64,000 bases of DNA from Halobacillus litoralis (GTDB lineage Bacteria > Bacillota > Bacilli > Bacillales > Halobacillaceae), in assembly GCF_020171725.1 (NCBI RefSeq), contig NZ_JAIVAJ010000009.1, positions 1-64,000 on the forward strand. Reading direction: 5' to 3'. This document shows, in pieces, positions 34,311 through 43,030 of the stretch. Position 1 is the first letter of the stretch. Each line of letters opens with the position of its first letter. The notes under the pieces were generated by a model. The model made no database searches. It was not told the origin of the DNA and was given only the letters and a program-made list of their open reading frames with translations. Both the position numbers and the translations under genes were made by a program.

Positions 34311-35894
34311 TTATAAATTCAAACACTTCACTTTTCTGATATCCGCGATGGCGGACAGTTCTTCTCGGCAGTCGCCTTCTACTTCACGGTCAACGGACAA
34401 CACCATCACCGCATCTCCACCGAGATTCGTACGCCCTACCTGCATGGTCGCAATGTTCATATCATGCTTGGCAAGCAGGCTTCCGACACGTCCAATCGCA
34501 CCCGGTTGGTCGGTGTGCTGGATGACGATCAGGTGACCGTCCGGTACAACGTCGATCGAATAATGGTCGAGCTGGACAATCCGGGCTCCGAGACCATTCA
34601 ATAAGGTTCCGGCGATGCTCCGTTTTTCTTGATCCGTTTCGATTTCGACCGTCACAAGGTTCGTAAATCCTTTGGTCGATGTCGATTTCTGTTCATTGAT
34701 TTCGATGCCTTTATCAGAGGCCGTCTTGAACGCATTGACATCGTTCACACGTTCCCCGATATGGCGCTTCAAGATCCCTTTGACCGCGATTCTCGTAAGC
34801 GGCATCGTATCGACATCAAGAAGTTCACCAGAGTAGTAGACATGAATACGCTCAAGCGTTCCTTCTACCACCTTAGATAAGAAGGCACCCAGCTGTTCGG
34901 ACAGCTTGAAGTACGGTGACAGCTTCTCCATCATCTCGGAGGAAACGGATGGGAGGTTGACCGGGTTCTTCACCGTTCCGCCTCTTAATAGTTCGAGAAT
35001 GTCATAGCTGACGTCTGTTGCGACATTTTCCTGTGCTTCGATGGTGCTTGCGCCTAAGTGAGGCGTTGCAATGACTTCCGGCAGGTCGAGAAGGGGATGT
35101 TCCGTCGCTGGCTCTTCTTCGAATACGTCCAGAGCGGCTCCTGCAATCTTCCCTTCCTGTATCGCTTCAAAGAGCGCATCCTCTTCAACGATCCCTCCGC
35201 GCGCACAGTTCAAGATCCGAGCGCCTGGTTTCATTAATTCGATGGCTTCTTTATTGATCAGGTGCTTCGTTTTCTCGATAAGAGGAGTATGGACGGTTAA
35301 GAAGTCCGCTGCTTTCAGGACGTCTTCAAGCGATCCGTGCTTCACGCCTGCTTTTTTCGCTTTTTCTTCATTTAGAAAAGGATCGAAAGCGATGACGTCC
35401 ATGCGGTGCCCCTTGGCACGCTGGGCGACTTCAAGCCCGATTCGTCCGAAACCGACAATCCCGATGGTCTTGCCTTTCAATTCGACACCGACGAACTTCT
35501 TGCGCTCCCAACGCTTCTGCTTCAGCTCATGATAGGCTTGGGGAATGTTTCGTGCGAGTGACATCAGCATGGCCATCGTATGCTCGGCTGTTGAGATTGT
35601 ATTCCCGTCAGGAGCATTGACGACGATGACGCCGCTCTCTGTCGCTGCATCGAGATCGATGTTATCGACCCCGACACCGGCACGACCGATGACCTTAAGG
35701 TTTGAAGCGTGCTCAATCACCTCTCGTGTCAGTTGCGTTTGACTGCGTACAATGATGGCTTCGACTTCTTGAACGGCTTCGAGTAACTGATCACGGTCCA
35801 TTGAGGTCTGGACGATTGTTTCCACATCTTCTGCGTCAAGTAATGGACGGATGCCATCTTCACTTAACGGATCACAAATGAGTACACGTTTCAT
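34311..35894 (-). CDS. serA: D-3-phosphoglycerate dehydrogenase
   Basis: A 527-aa NAD-dependent enzyme catalysing the first step of serine synthesis from 3-phosphoglycerate. It has the catalytic domains with the NAD motif GIVGFGRIGLEVAQRA, the arginine segment NCARGGIVEE and the histidine in ATPHLGAST. An intervening ASB domain and a C-terminal ACT domain (LIVIQHTDQPGAIGRVGSLL) usually mediate serine feedback. Length equals the long-type SerA of Bacillus. Its ATG overlaps the stop of the aminotransferase in an ATGA junction. Confidence 0.96.
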   Translation of the reverse strand: MKRVLICDPLSEDGIRPLLDAEDVETIVQTSMDRDQLLEAVQEVEAIIVRSQTQLTREVIEHASNLKVIGRAGVGVDNIDLDAATESGVIVVNAPDGNTISTAEHTMAMLMSLARNIPQAYHELKQKRWERKKFVGVELKGKTIGIVGFGRIGLEVAQRAKGHRMDVIAFDPFLNEEKAKKAGVKHGSLEDVLKAADFLTVHTPLIEKTKHLINKEAIELMKPGARILNCARGGIVEEDALFEAIQEGKIAGAALDVFEEEPATEHPLLDLPEVIATPHLGASTIEAQENVATDVSYDILELLRGGTVKNPVNLPSVSSEMMEKLSPYFKLSEQLGAFLSKVVEGTLERIHVYYSGELLDVDTMPLTRIAVKGILKRHIGERVNDVNAFKTASDKGIEINEQKSTSTKGFTNLVTVEIETDQEKRSIAGTLLNGLGARIVQLDHYSIDVVPDGHLIVIQHTDQPGAIGRVGSLLAKHDMNIATMQVGRTNLGGDAVMVLSVDREVEGDCREELSAIADIRKVKCLNL

Positions 35895-37060
35895 GCTTGA
35901 TCCTCCCTTGTTCCTTCTAAGTATGCTTCCTGAGCTGCCGCGCTTCCGGCACCGGGTTCGAAGTCATGGCCCAATCGCTTGAGCAGGATTTCAAGGATAC
36001 TGATGTATTGCAGCACATTGGCCGGGCGGCTGTAACCCATATGACCGATCCGGAAGATTTCACCTTTCATATGGTTCTGGCCTCCCGCCAGGACTAGACC
36101 GAACTCTTCTCTCGCCAGTTTTCTCAACTGCTCGGCTTCAAAGGTTTCCGGTCGGATCGAGGTCACGGTCGTGGACGCATCTTCATCAGAGACGAGCAAC
36201 GGCAGCTGCAACGCGCGGCAGGCTTTTCTCGTCATCTGCTGCATCAATTGATGGCGTTCAGCGACACGATCGATTCCGCCTTCTTCTTCTATTAAATTCA
36301 ACACTTCATCTAAACCGAATAAAAGGGATAAAGCTGGCGTGAACGGTGTCTGGCCATCGCCGACACGTTTCTGGTAGGCACGGAGATCCAAATAGAATCG
36401 TGGACGTGACGTTTCCTGAATTCGTTCCCAAGCCCGTTCACTCATCGCGACAAATGCAAGACCAGGTGGGAGCATCATCGCTTTTTGAGATCCTGTTACC
36501 AAGAGATCGATTCCAAAACGATCCATATCCAGCACAGCGCCACCAACCGACGAGACTCCATCGACAAGCACGAGGGCGTCACTCACTTGGTTCACACGCT
36601 CGGCAATTTTCTCAATCGGATGCATGACGCCCGTTGACGTTTCGGAGTGGGTGAGGAATACAGCCTTCGTTTGGGGTTGTTCACGCAGCACTTGTTCCAC
36701 TTGATCTACCGCAACCGCTTTTCCCCATTCTATATCGATACGGTGGACGTTCAGTTCATATGTCTCACAAATCTTAGCAAAACGATCCCCAAACGAACCG
36801 GCGACAACGACAATGACGTCATCGCCAGGGTTGGTCGTATTCACGACGGCCGACTCAAGCGCAGATGTTCCGCTCCCGGTTAAAATCAACACGTCTCCTT
36901 CTGTCTTAAAAACCGGCTTCAAGCGTGGCGTGACCGATTGGATCAAATCTTTACATTTCTGTCCTCTGTGACCGATCATCGGCTGGTTCATCGCCCGCTC
37001 TACACTTGGTGGAATTGGTGTAGGTCCCGGCGTATGCAACAAATCCCATTCAGGCTTCAC
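35891..37060 (-). CDS. PLP-dependent aminotransferase of the serine-pyruvate/alanine-glyoxylate group
   Basis: A 389-aa fold-type I aminotransferase (LHTPGPTPIPPSVERAM, DGVSSVGG, and the Schiff-base lysine in VTGSQKAMM). The family interconverts alanine, glyoxylate, serine and pyruvate. Translational coupling to serA suggests that it works in serine synthesis, perhaps as the phosphoserine or serine aminotransferase in place of a classical SerC. That role is inferred from context. The start is GTG 37060 behind GAGGAGGGTG. Confidence 0.85.
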   Translation of the reverse strand: MKPEWDLLHTPGPTPIPPSVERAMNQPMIGHRGQKCKDLIQSVTPRLKPVFKTEGDVLILTGSGTSALESAVVNTTNPGDDVIVVVAGSFGDRFAKICETYELNVHRIDIEWGKAVAVDQVEQVLREQPQTKAVFLTHSETSTGVMHPIEKIAERVNQVSDALVLVDGVSSVGGAVLDMDRFGIDLLVTGSQKAMMLPPGLAFVAMSERAWERIQETSRPRFYLDLRAYQKRVGDGQTPFTPALSLLFGLDEVLNLIEEEGGIDRVAERHQLMQQMTRKACRALQLPLLVSDEDASTTVTSIRPETFEAEQLRKLAREEFGLVLAGGQNHMKGEIFRIGHMGYSRPANVLQYISILEILLKRLGHDFEPGAGSAAAQEAYLEGTREDQA

Positions 37061-37209
37061 TTCAAAACACCCTCCTCATAAGTTCTTTCTATTTTAATGA
37101 AAGCAATAGAAATGATATTCCTTTATCCTATCAGAAGAACGAATGATGTCAATCTTATTCGAATTTTCAGTTAAAGGACTTTTTTTCTTTTTTTTCTCTA
37201 AAGATTAGG

Positions 37210-37265
37210 CTGAAAAAATATGCATTCATATGTATAATTCGAAAAGTAACTATTTTTAGAAAATT
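37210..37265 (+). promoter_or_regulatory. oppA promoter with candidate CodY box
   Basis: CTGAAA (37210-37215), a 17-bp spacer and TATAAT (37233-37238) form the promoter. TATTTTTAGAAAATT (37251-37265), just past the expected start, matches 13 of 15 positions of the CodY box AATTTTCWGAAAATT. A weaker 11/15 match lies at 37162-37176. Peptide uptake genes are classic CodY targets. Confidence 0.5.
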
Positions 37266-37291
37266 TTAAAATATTCTTAGGGGGAATCACA

Positions 37292-38992
37292 TTGAGAAAA
37301 CACCAAAGCCTTTGGCTCATGTTCGCTCTATTAGCTGTCGTAGTACTAGCGGCTTGTAGTGGCGGTTCATCTGAGACAAGTTCAGAAACAGGTGAAGAAA
37401 CGAACAACGAAGAAAACACAGAGACAACAAATGATTCAGAAGGGTCAAGTGTTGCACAAGAAATTACCGTAACAGCAAAAAGTGAAATTCCTAGCATGGA
37501 CCCATCACTGATTACCGATTCCGTTGGTTTCCAATGGGCAGGGGAAACTGTCGAAGGTCTTTATCGTTTAGATGAGAACAGTCAGCTGACAGAAGGTATG
37601 GCTGTCGACTCCTCTCTAAGTGAAGACGAGCTTACTTGGACATTCAACCTACGCGAAGACGCTGTATGGTCAAACGGTGACCCGGTTACAGCGAACGATT
37701 TCGTTTACTCTTGGAGAAGAGCTGTTGATCCTGAAACGGGATCTGAGTACGGCCCTTACTTCCTTGGCGGCGTTGTTAAAAATGCTTCTGCAGTAAGTAA
37801 CGGAGAAGCAGCAGTAGAAGATCTTGGCGTAACCGCTGTAGATGATAAGACACTTCAAGTTGAACTTGAAAAGCCAATTCCATACTTCAAATCCATGACG
37901 GTATTCGTTACATTCATGCCGATCAACCAGGCATTCGTTGAAGAACACGGCGAGCAATTCGCTACAGAAGCTGAATACACACTTTCTAACGGACCATTCA
38001 AAATGACAGAGTGGAACCACGGTGAAGGATGGACAGTAGAGAAGAACGAAGACTACTGGGATGCTGATGCTGTACAGTTAGAAAAAATCAACGCAAAAGT
38101 AATCAAAGAAGTAGCAACAGGCGTAAACTTGTATGAATCCGATCAAATCGACCAAACAGAATTGAACGCAGAATTCGTTGACCAATATCGTTCAAGCGAT
38201 GCGTTCGACATTGCTGAGAAACCATACTTATACTTCCTGAAGTTCAACCAGGAAACAAACGAAGCTCTTGCTAATGTAGATGTTCGTAAGGCGATTTCTT
38301 ACGCGATCGACCGTCAATCCCTTACAGACGTGATCCTGAACGACGGTTCTGTACCGGCAGAAGGTTACGTGCCATCGAACTTCGTATCCATGCCTGAAAG
38401 CGGAGAAGACTTCCGTGAAGCGCAAGGACCACTTGTTGAGTCCAACGAAGAAAAAGCTAAAGAGCACTGGGCAACTGCGAAAGAAGCACTTGGTCAGGAA
38501 GAGATCACAATCGAACTTATGGGTGACGACACAGGTACATCCTCAAACGTTATGGCTTACTACAAAGGCCAGCTGGAAGAAAAACTTGAAGGTCTTACAA
38601 TCGAAATTGTAGAAGTACCATTCAAAGAACGTGTACGTCGTGACAGTGCTGGAGAATTCCAAATCGAAGCAGCGACGTGGGGACCTGACTACGTAGACCC
38701 GAACACATACTTGAACATGTATCTGACAGGCGGACAGAACAACAACATGAGCTACTCCAACCCTGAATACGATGCATTGATCGAAAAAGCAAACGGAGAG
38801 TTCGCGACTCAACCAGAAAAACGCTTTGAAACATTCCTTGAAGCAGAGCAAATGCTTCTTACAGAAGACGCAGCCGTTGCACCAATCTATCAAGATGCGA
38901 AAGCACAGCTGTTCCGTCCTTCTATCAAGGGAGTATTCACAACAGCAACTGGTCCAGAGTTCGAATTCAAGTGGGCGTATGTAGAAGAATAA
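37292..38992 (+). CDS. Peptide ABC transporter substrate-binding lipoprotein (OppA-like)
   Basis: A 566-aa extracellular solute-binding protein, family 5. The lipoprotein signal ends in LAACSGG (Cys near residue 24), followed by a long Ser/Thr/Glu/Asn-rich linker. Typical segments include YRLDENSQLTEGMA, WTFNLREDAVWSNGDPVTANDFVYSW and AISYAIDRQSLTD. The start is TTG after AGGGGGAA. Permease and ATPase genes are absent, so it is an orphan binding protein feeding a transporter encoded elsewhere. Its third-codon bases are more A/C-biased than its neighbours, as in highly expressed genes. Confidence 0.92.
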   Translation: MRKHQSLWLMFALLAVVVLAACSGGSSETSSETGEETNNEENTETTNDSEGSSVAQEITVTAKSEIPSMDPSLITDSVGFQWAGETVEGLYRLDENSQLTEGMAVDSSLSEDELTWTFNLREDAVWSNGDPVTANDFVYSWRRAVDPETGSEYGPYFLGGVVKNASAVSNGEAAVEDLGVTAVDDKTLQVELEKPIPYFKSMTVFVTFMPINQAFVEEHGEQFATEAEYTLSNGPFKMTEWNHGEGWTVEKNEDYWDADAVQLEKINAKVIKEVATGVNLYESDQIDQTELNAEFVDQYRSSDAFDIAEKPYLYFLKFNQETNEALANVDVRKAISYAIDRQSLTDVILNDGSVPAEGYVPSNFVSMPESGEDFREAQGPLVESNEEKAKEHWATAKEALGQEEITIELMGDDTGTSSNVMAYYKGQLEEKLEGLTIEIVEVPFKERVRRDSAGEFQIEAATWGPDYVDPNTYLNMYLTGGQNNNMSYSNPEYDALIEKANGEFATQPEKRFETFLEAEQMLLTEDAAVAPIYQDAKAQLFRPSIKGVFTTATGPEFEFKWAYVEE

Positions 38993-39002
38993 AAATGCAT
39001 AA

Positions 39003-39038
39003 GAACAGCCGCGACAGTGATGTTGCGGCTGTTTTTTT
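39003..39038 (+). terminator. Intrinsic terminator of oppA
   Basis: AACAGCCGC and GCGGCTGTT enclose a 12-nt loop and are followed by seven T. Confidence 0.9.
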
Positions 39039-39111
39039 ATGGTTGAAAGGAGGAAAGAGAAGGCGTATAGTCCATAACAGAGCCTTAGAATCGAGAGGAA
39101 GGGGGAGGAGA

Positions 39112-39747
39112 ATGAAACGTTCCTACCAGCGCTTTTTCTATTACGTTAAGGGCATCACGGTACTCGCACTCGGCATTGCCTTGACCATTCAATCCCGCCT
39201 CGGCACGTCACCGTTCGATGCTCTGTTAGTGGGCCTTTACCGCACGTTCGGCCTTACAATCGGAAGCTGGGAGATTGCAGTCGGGTTTACGATGATTGTA
39301 TTCAATTCGGTTGTCAGTAAAAAACGTCCGGAGTTATTCGCGATTGCGACTTCCCTGTTAACGGGGGCAGGAATCGACTTCTGGATGTTCGTCATCGAAG
39401 ACACCATCGTTCCGCAAACGATTGCCACACAGTGGATCTGCCTGCTGCTCGGGATCATCATTTCCGCTTTAGGCATCGCAACCAACCTGCAGGCTGACTT
39501 CGCACCGAATCCGTTCGACCGGATGATGTTGGTCATCAATCAGCTGACAGGGTGGTCGATCTCCTTTTCCAGAATCGTGATCAGCATTGTCCTCGTCATC
39601 CTCGCCGCCCTGTTCGGCGGAGCAATCGGCATCGGAACCGTCCTGATCACATTGTTCAGCGGAGCGATCATCCACCTGTTCATGACGTATCTCGACCGGT
39701 TCGACCAGCGCTTTTTCCTTCGTCAGTCGGCCGTATGTCACGAATAA
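39112..39747 (+). CDS. YczE/YyaS/YitT family membrane protein
   Basis: A 211-aa polytopic protein with five or six hydrophobic segments. It contains the repeated LGTSPFDALLVGL and ADFAPNPFDRMMLVINQ motifs that define the YczE group. In B. subtilis YczE is needed for non-ribosomal peptide (surfactin/bacillomycin) production by an unclear route. The start is ATG 39112 with GGAGGAG upstream. Function here not predictable. Confidence 0.82.
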   Translation: MKRSYQRFFYYVKGITVLALGIALTIQSRLGTSPFDALLVGLYRTFGLTIGSWEIAVGFTMIVFNSVVSKKRPELFAIATSLLTGAGIDFWMFVIEDTIVPQTIATQWICLLLGIIISALGIATNLQADFAPNPFDRMMLVINQLTGWSISFSRIVISIVLVILAALFGGAIGIGTVLITLFSGAIIHLFMTYLDRFDQRFFLRQSAVCHE

Positions 39748-39761
39748 TTGTAATGGAGCAT

Positions 39762-39793
39762 GGAGAGGCCCTTAGGGGGGCCTCTCTTTTTTT
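39762..39793. terminator. Bidirectional terminator between yczE-like gene and hmp
   Basis: GAGAGGCCC and GGGCCTCTC flank a short loop and are followed by TTTTTTT; the reverse side also carries a short A-rich arm. The two genes converge here. Confidence 0.85.
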
Positions 39794-40976
39794 ATAATTG
39801 TCCCTGTGTACCGAAGAATTCATAATGGATCCGTTCTTCTGGAATCTGCCATTCTCTTAAGGCGAGTACGACCGCTCTCATAAATCCTTCCGGCCCGCAG
39901 AAGTAGAAATCAGCTTTTTTCGGGACTTGATGCTTCAACCACTCAAGATCCACGAACCCCGCTTTATCATAGTGATGAGAAGCCTGGTCCGTCTCTGTCG
40001 GTTTTTCATAGATATAGTGGGTCTTCAACCCTTCGATATCTGCATTCATTTCATCGCGTAACGCATGCACGTCTCCGTTTCTTGCTGCATGAATGAAATG
40101 CGCGTTTCGATTGCGCTGTTTCTTTAACGTGTTCCACATGCTGAGCAGCGGCGTGAGACCGACGCCTCCACTTAGGAAGACAACGGGACGTTCCACGTTT
40201 TCTTCCAAATAGAAATCTCCTGCTGGTGCACTGATCGGAAGTACATCCCCGCTTTCTACCGATTGGTGAAGCCATGAAGAGACGATGCCATCGCGCTTCA
40301 CGCTGATACGGAAGTGGCTCTCTCCCGGTGCACAGGATAGACTGTACTGACGCAAGTGATCGTGTGGCTCTCCTTCGATTTGTGCTTTCACTGTCACGTA
40401 TTGACCAGGCTTGAAGTGAGGGATTTCTCCTCCGTCGACAGGCTGAAGGTAGAAAGAAATGATCTCCGTGCTTTCTTCTTCTTTTCTCACAACCTTGAAC
40501 TCCCGATATCCAGTCCAGCCCCCTCGCTGATTCGAAACTTCCTCGTACATGCTCTTCTCGACGCTTATAAACACGTCTGCAATCACACCATAGGCTTTGC
40601 CCCATGCATCTACTATATCGTCTGTTGCGGCCTCTCCGAGCACCTCACGGATGGCATTCAATAAGTACTCGCCGACAACCGGATAATGTTCCGGCAGAAC
40701 GTTCAAGCTTCTATGTTTCTCAGCGATCTGTTTCACTTTAGGCAGAATCGCTTCCAGCTGGTCAATATGGAGCGCAGCGGCATAGACGGTGTTCGCCAAC
40801 GCCCTTGGCTGCTCTCCTGCCTTCTGGTGGGTTTGGTTAAAGATGTTTTTCAGTTCAGGATGGTCTTCAAATAGACGTTTGTAAAAATGGCTCGTAATCG
40901 CCTCTCCATGCTCTTTCAGAACAGGGACGGTCGATTGGATGGTTTCAATGGTCTTCTGATCTAACATAGTAGACAT
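39792..40976 (-). CDS. hmp: Flavohemoprotein, nitric oxide dioxygenase
   Basis: A 394-aa three-domain enzyme converting NO and oxygen to nitrate. It has an N-terminal globin domain (proximal histidine near residue 86 in IAEKHRSL), an FAD-binding domain ([15 protein letters not shown]) and a C-terminal NAD-binding domain ([25 protein letters not shown]). The ATG follows AAGGGG. It is divergent from nsrR across a shared operator region, so it should be induced by nitrosative stress. Confidence 0.95.
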   Translation of the reverse strand: MSTMLDQKTIETIQSTVPVLKEHGEAITSHFYKRLFEDHPELKNIFNQTHQKAGEQPRALANTVYAAALHIDQLEAILPKVKQIAEKHRSLNVLPEHYPVVGEYLLNAIREVLGEAATDDIVDAWGKAYGVIADVFISVEKSMYEEVSNQRGGWTGYREFKVVRKEEESTEIISFYLQPVDGGEIPHFKPGQYVTVKAQIEGEPHDHLRQYSLSCAPGESHFRISVKRDGIVSSWLHQSVESGDVLPISAPAGDFYLEENVERPVVFLSGGVGLTPLLSMWNTLKKQRNRNAHFIHAARNGDVHALRDEMNADIEGLKTHYIYEKPTETDQASHHYDKAGFVDLEWLKHQVPKKADFYFCGPEGFMRAVVLALREWQIPEERIHYEFFGTQGQL

Positions 40977-40991
40977 TTTCAGAACCCCTTT

Positions 40992-41021
40992 AACATGTAT
41001 TTAATATACATCTTTATTATA
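40992..41021 (-). promoter_or_regulatory. NsrR operator and -10 of hmp
   Basis: A 23-bp inverted repeat at 40992-41014 reads AACATGTATTT, one central A, then ATATACATCTT. It matches the 11-1-11 NsrR operator architecture. On the minus strand TATAAT at 41016-41021 lies just upstream, so the operator covers the transcription start of hmp. Confidence 0.75.
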
Positions 41022-41137
41022 CAAGTTAAACCTATATTTTATATACATATTTTATGTCCATTTTGTAAACAATGGGAAAGAAATCATGTAGAGGGTATGA
41101 TAAAATGAGTGAAAACCAATAAACGAGGATAATGATT

Positions 41138-41581
41138 ATGCGCTTAAAAAAATATACCGACTATGCTCTACGCGTTCTCCTCTATACGGCGTCTAAACCG
41201 GCAGGAGAGCTTTCGAATAAGAAAGAGATTTCCGCAGTGTTCCACATTTCAGAGAACCACTTAGGGAAGATCATTCACGAGTTGAACAAGCTTCAGTTGA
41301 TTGAAACGATTCGCGGACGATCGGGAGGCATCAAACTGGCTAAGCCTCCAGCGGACATCAATATCGGGTATGTGGTGCGTGCAATGGAGGATGATTTTCA
41401 CCTTCTGGAGTGCTTCAACTGCAGCACGAACTACTGCGTCATCACTCCAGCCTGTAAGCTGAAGAATGTACTTCATGAGGCGCTGCAGGCGTTCTTAAAG
41501 GTAGTGGACGCTTATACGCTTGAGGATTTATTGACCAATCAAGATGAATTGAAGGTTCTGATGGGCATTTCATCAGATTAG
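41138..41581 (+). CDS. nsrR: Rrf2-family NO-sensing repressor NsrR
   Basis: A 147-aa iron-sulfur regulator. The winged helix begins MRLKKYTDYALRVLLY, and the cluster-ligating cysteines are at 92, 100 and 106 (LLECFNC...YCVITPAC), the same positions as in B. subtilis NsrR. An extra cysteine sits at 95. The start is ATG 41138, 8 nt after GAGGAT. An ATG two codons earlier is too close to the ribosome site. It is divergent from its expected target hmp. Confidence 0.92.
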   Translation: MRLKKYTDYALRVLLYTASKPAGELSNKKEISAVFHISENHLGKIIHELNKLQLIETIRGRSGGIKLAKPPADINIGYVVRAMEDDFHLLECFNCSTNYCVITPACKLKNVLHEALQAFLKVVDAYTLEDLLTNQDELKVLMGISSD

Positions 41582-41610
41582 CGCGGCCTTTTGTGGCTGC
41601 GCTTTTTTTG
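41580..41610 (+). terminator. Intrinsic terminator of nsrR
   Basis: GCGCGGCC and GGCTGCGC form a stem followed by seven T. Confidence 0.88.
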
Positions 41611-41784
41611 TTGGGGGAAAAATAGACAAGAGGATGACTTTCAAGACGTTTTCGCACGTCCTCAGTCTTCAAAGCTGCATCGAGAAGGAGCATCTCAACC
41701 GCTTTGACAAAATAAAGAGACCGGAATGGTCGTGAGGAGGATTCTCTGAGCGGTTTCTACGGCCGTCATCGGGATTCAGAGCAT

Positions 41785-41825
41785 AAAAAAAACGGTGAAG
41801 TCTGAGTTAGACTTCACCGTTTTTC
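41785..41825. terminator. Intrinsic terminator of the rpsF-ssb-rpsR operon
   Basis: ACGGTGAAGTCT pairs perfectly with AGACTTCACCGT, with A and T runs on the two sides. Confidence 0.88.
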
Positions 41826-41838
41826 ATCTGCGCTACCC

Positions 41839-42066
41839 TTATTCAGTAGAGTAAGGAAGTAGAGCCATTTGACGAGAGCGCTTGATCGCTTTCGTCAATT
41901 TACGCTGATACTTAGCAGACGTTCCTGTTACTCGGCGAGGAAGAATCTTCCCACGGTCAGAAACGAAACGTTTTAGCAAATCAGTATCTTTGAAATCGAT
42001 GTGTGTGATTCCGTTAGCTGTGAAGAAACACACCTTTTTACGTTTTCCGCGTCCACGACGTGCCAT
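41839..42066 (-). CDS. rpsR: 30S ribosomal protein S18
   Basis: A 75-aa basic small-subunit protein that pairs with S6 on the platform of the 30S subunit. [24 protein letters not shown] and [14 protein letters not shown] are characteristic. Last gene of rpsF-ssb-rpsR. Confidence 0.97.
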   Translation of the reverse strand: MARRGRGKRKKVCFFTANGITHIDFKDTDLLKRFVSDRGKILPRRVTGTSAKYQRKLTKAIKRSRQMALLPYSTE

Positions 42067-42087
42067 GTAGCGTCACTCCTTTCTGTT

Positions 42088-42579
42088 TTAGAATGGTAGA
42101 TCGTCATCTGATATATCGATGGGTTCCCCTTGGTCAGCAAAGGGATCATCGTTGCGTTGTTGGTTGTTATTATTAGAACCGAAGTTATTTCCTGATGGTT
42201 GTTGATTCTGATTCGGTTGGTATCCTGAACCTCCACGGTTTCCTCCACCTTGTGAAGAACCTTTGGATTCTAAGAATTGAACGCTGTCTGCAACAACTTC
42301 TGTTACAAACACACGCTTGCCTTCCTGGTTATCGAAGCTTCTTGTCTGCAAGCGACCATCCACTCCAACTTGGCTTCCTTTACTCATAAAGTTGGCTAAG
42401 TTCTCAGCTGCTCGTCTCCATACGACACAGTTGATAAAGTCCGCATCCTGCTCGCCCTGTTTGTTTGAGAAAGGACGGTTTACCGCAATTGTGAAGTTGG
42501 CGACAGCTACTCCATTTGGCGTATAGCGTAAATCAGGATCCTTCGTCAATCTGCCGACTAATACGACACGATTTAACAT
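42088..42579 (-). CDS. ssb: Single-stranded DNA-binding protein
   Basis: A 163-aa protein with an N-terminal OB fold ([20 protein letters not shown] to about residue 105). A disordered Gly/Asn/Gln-rich linker follows. The acidic C-terminal tip ISDDDLPF docks replication and repair partners. The start is ATG 42579 after AAGGAGTGA. A GTG three codons earlier lies inside the ribosome site. Middle gene of the operon. Confidence 0.96.
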   Translation of the reverse strand: MLNRVVLVGRLTKDPDLRYTPNGVAVANFTIAVNRPFSNKQGEQDADFINCVVWRRAAENLANFMSKGSQVGVDGRLQTRSFDNQEGKRVFVTEVVADSVQFLESKGSSQGGGNRGGSGYQPNQNQQPSGNNFGSNNNNQQRNDDPFADQGEPIDISDDDLPF

Positions 42580-42591
42580 CAGAATCACTCC

Positions 42592-42885
42592 TTATTTGTC
42601 ATCTTCGCGTACAGCGATGTGGCGGATAATATCATCCGTGAACTTCGCTTGACGGTCGAATTCGTTGATCGCTTCACGTGTACCTGTGAAGTCGATGGTT
42701 ACGTAGATACCATCACGGTAGTCGTTAATTTCGTAAGCAAGACGACGCTTACCTACTTCTTTAACTTCTTGAATCTCCGCACCGTTATCAGTTAGGATTT
42801 TGCTGAAACGATCTTTGACAGATGTCTTAGCTTCTTCCTCGATGTCTGGGCGGATGATATACATGATTTCGTATTTTCTACTCAT
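42592..42885 (-). CDS. rpsF: 30S ribosomal protein S6
   Basis: A 97-aa ferredoxin-like ribosomal protein ([30 protein letters not shown]). It heads the operon and follows a structured leader. Together with S18 it may repress its own message. Confidence 0.96.
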   Translation of the reverse strand: MSRKYEIMYIIRPDIEEEAKTSVKDRFSKILTDNGAEIQEVKEVGKRRLAYEINDYRDGIYVTIDFTGTREAINEFDRQAKFTDDIIRHIAVREDDK

Positions 42886-42912
42886 CCGTTTTCACCTCCT
42901 TATGGACTTAAC

Positions 42913-42960
42913 GGCTCCTTCTAGAAAAGGAGCAAGGAGTAATTACATCTTTAATTACTC
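42913..42960 (-). promoter_or_regulatory. Structured rpsF leader, candidate S6:S18 autoregulatory element
   Basis: Two adjacent hairpins precede the ribosome site: GAGTAATTA/TAATTACTC (42937-42960) and GCTCCTT/AAGGAGC (42913-42933), followed by CCGTTAAG. Bacterial rpsF leaders often carry a hairpin with a CCG feature mimicking the S6:S18 site in 16S rRNA. The match is by general shape only. Confidence 0.4.
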
Positions 42961-43030
42961 ACAATGAAGTATTATAACAAAGTTGTCCAAGATTTACAAT
43001 ACCAAAACGGAAGAACCCTGATTTATGCTT

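Noticed and set aside
41442..41693. Minus-strand frame of 83 codons (MLLLDAALKTEDVRK...)
   Set aside because: It runs antisense into nsrR, lacks a ribosome site, and spans the nsrR terminator; the 41.6-41.8 kb gap shows no supported gene.
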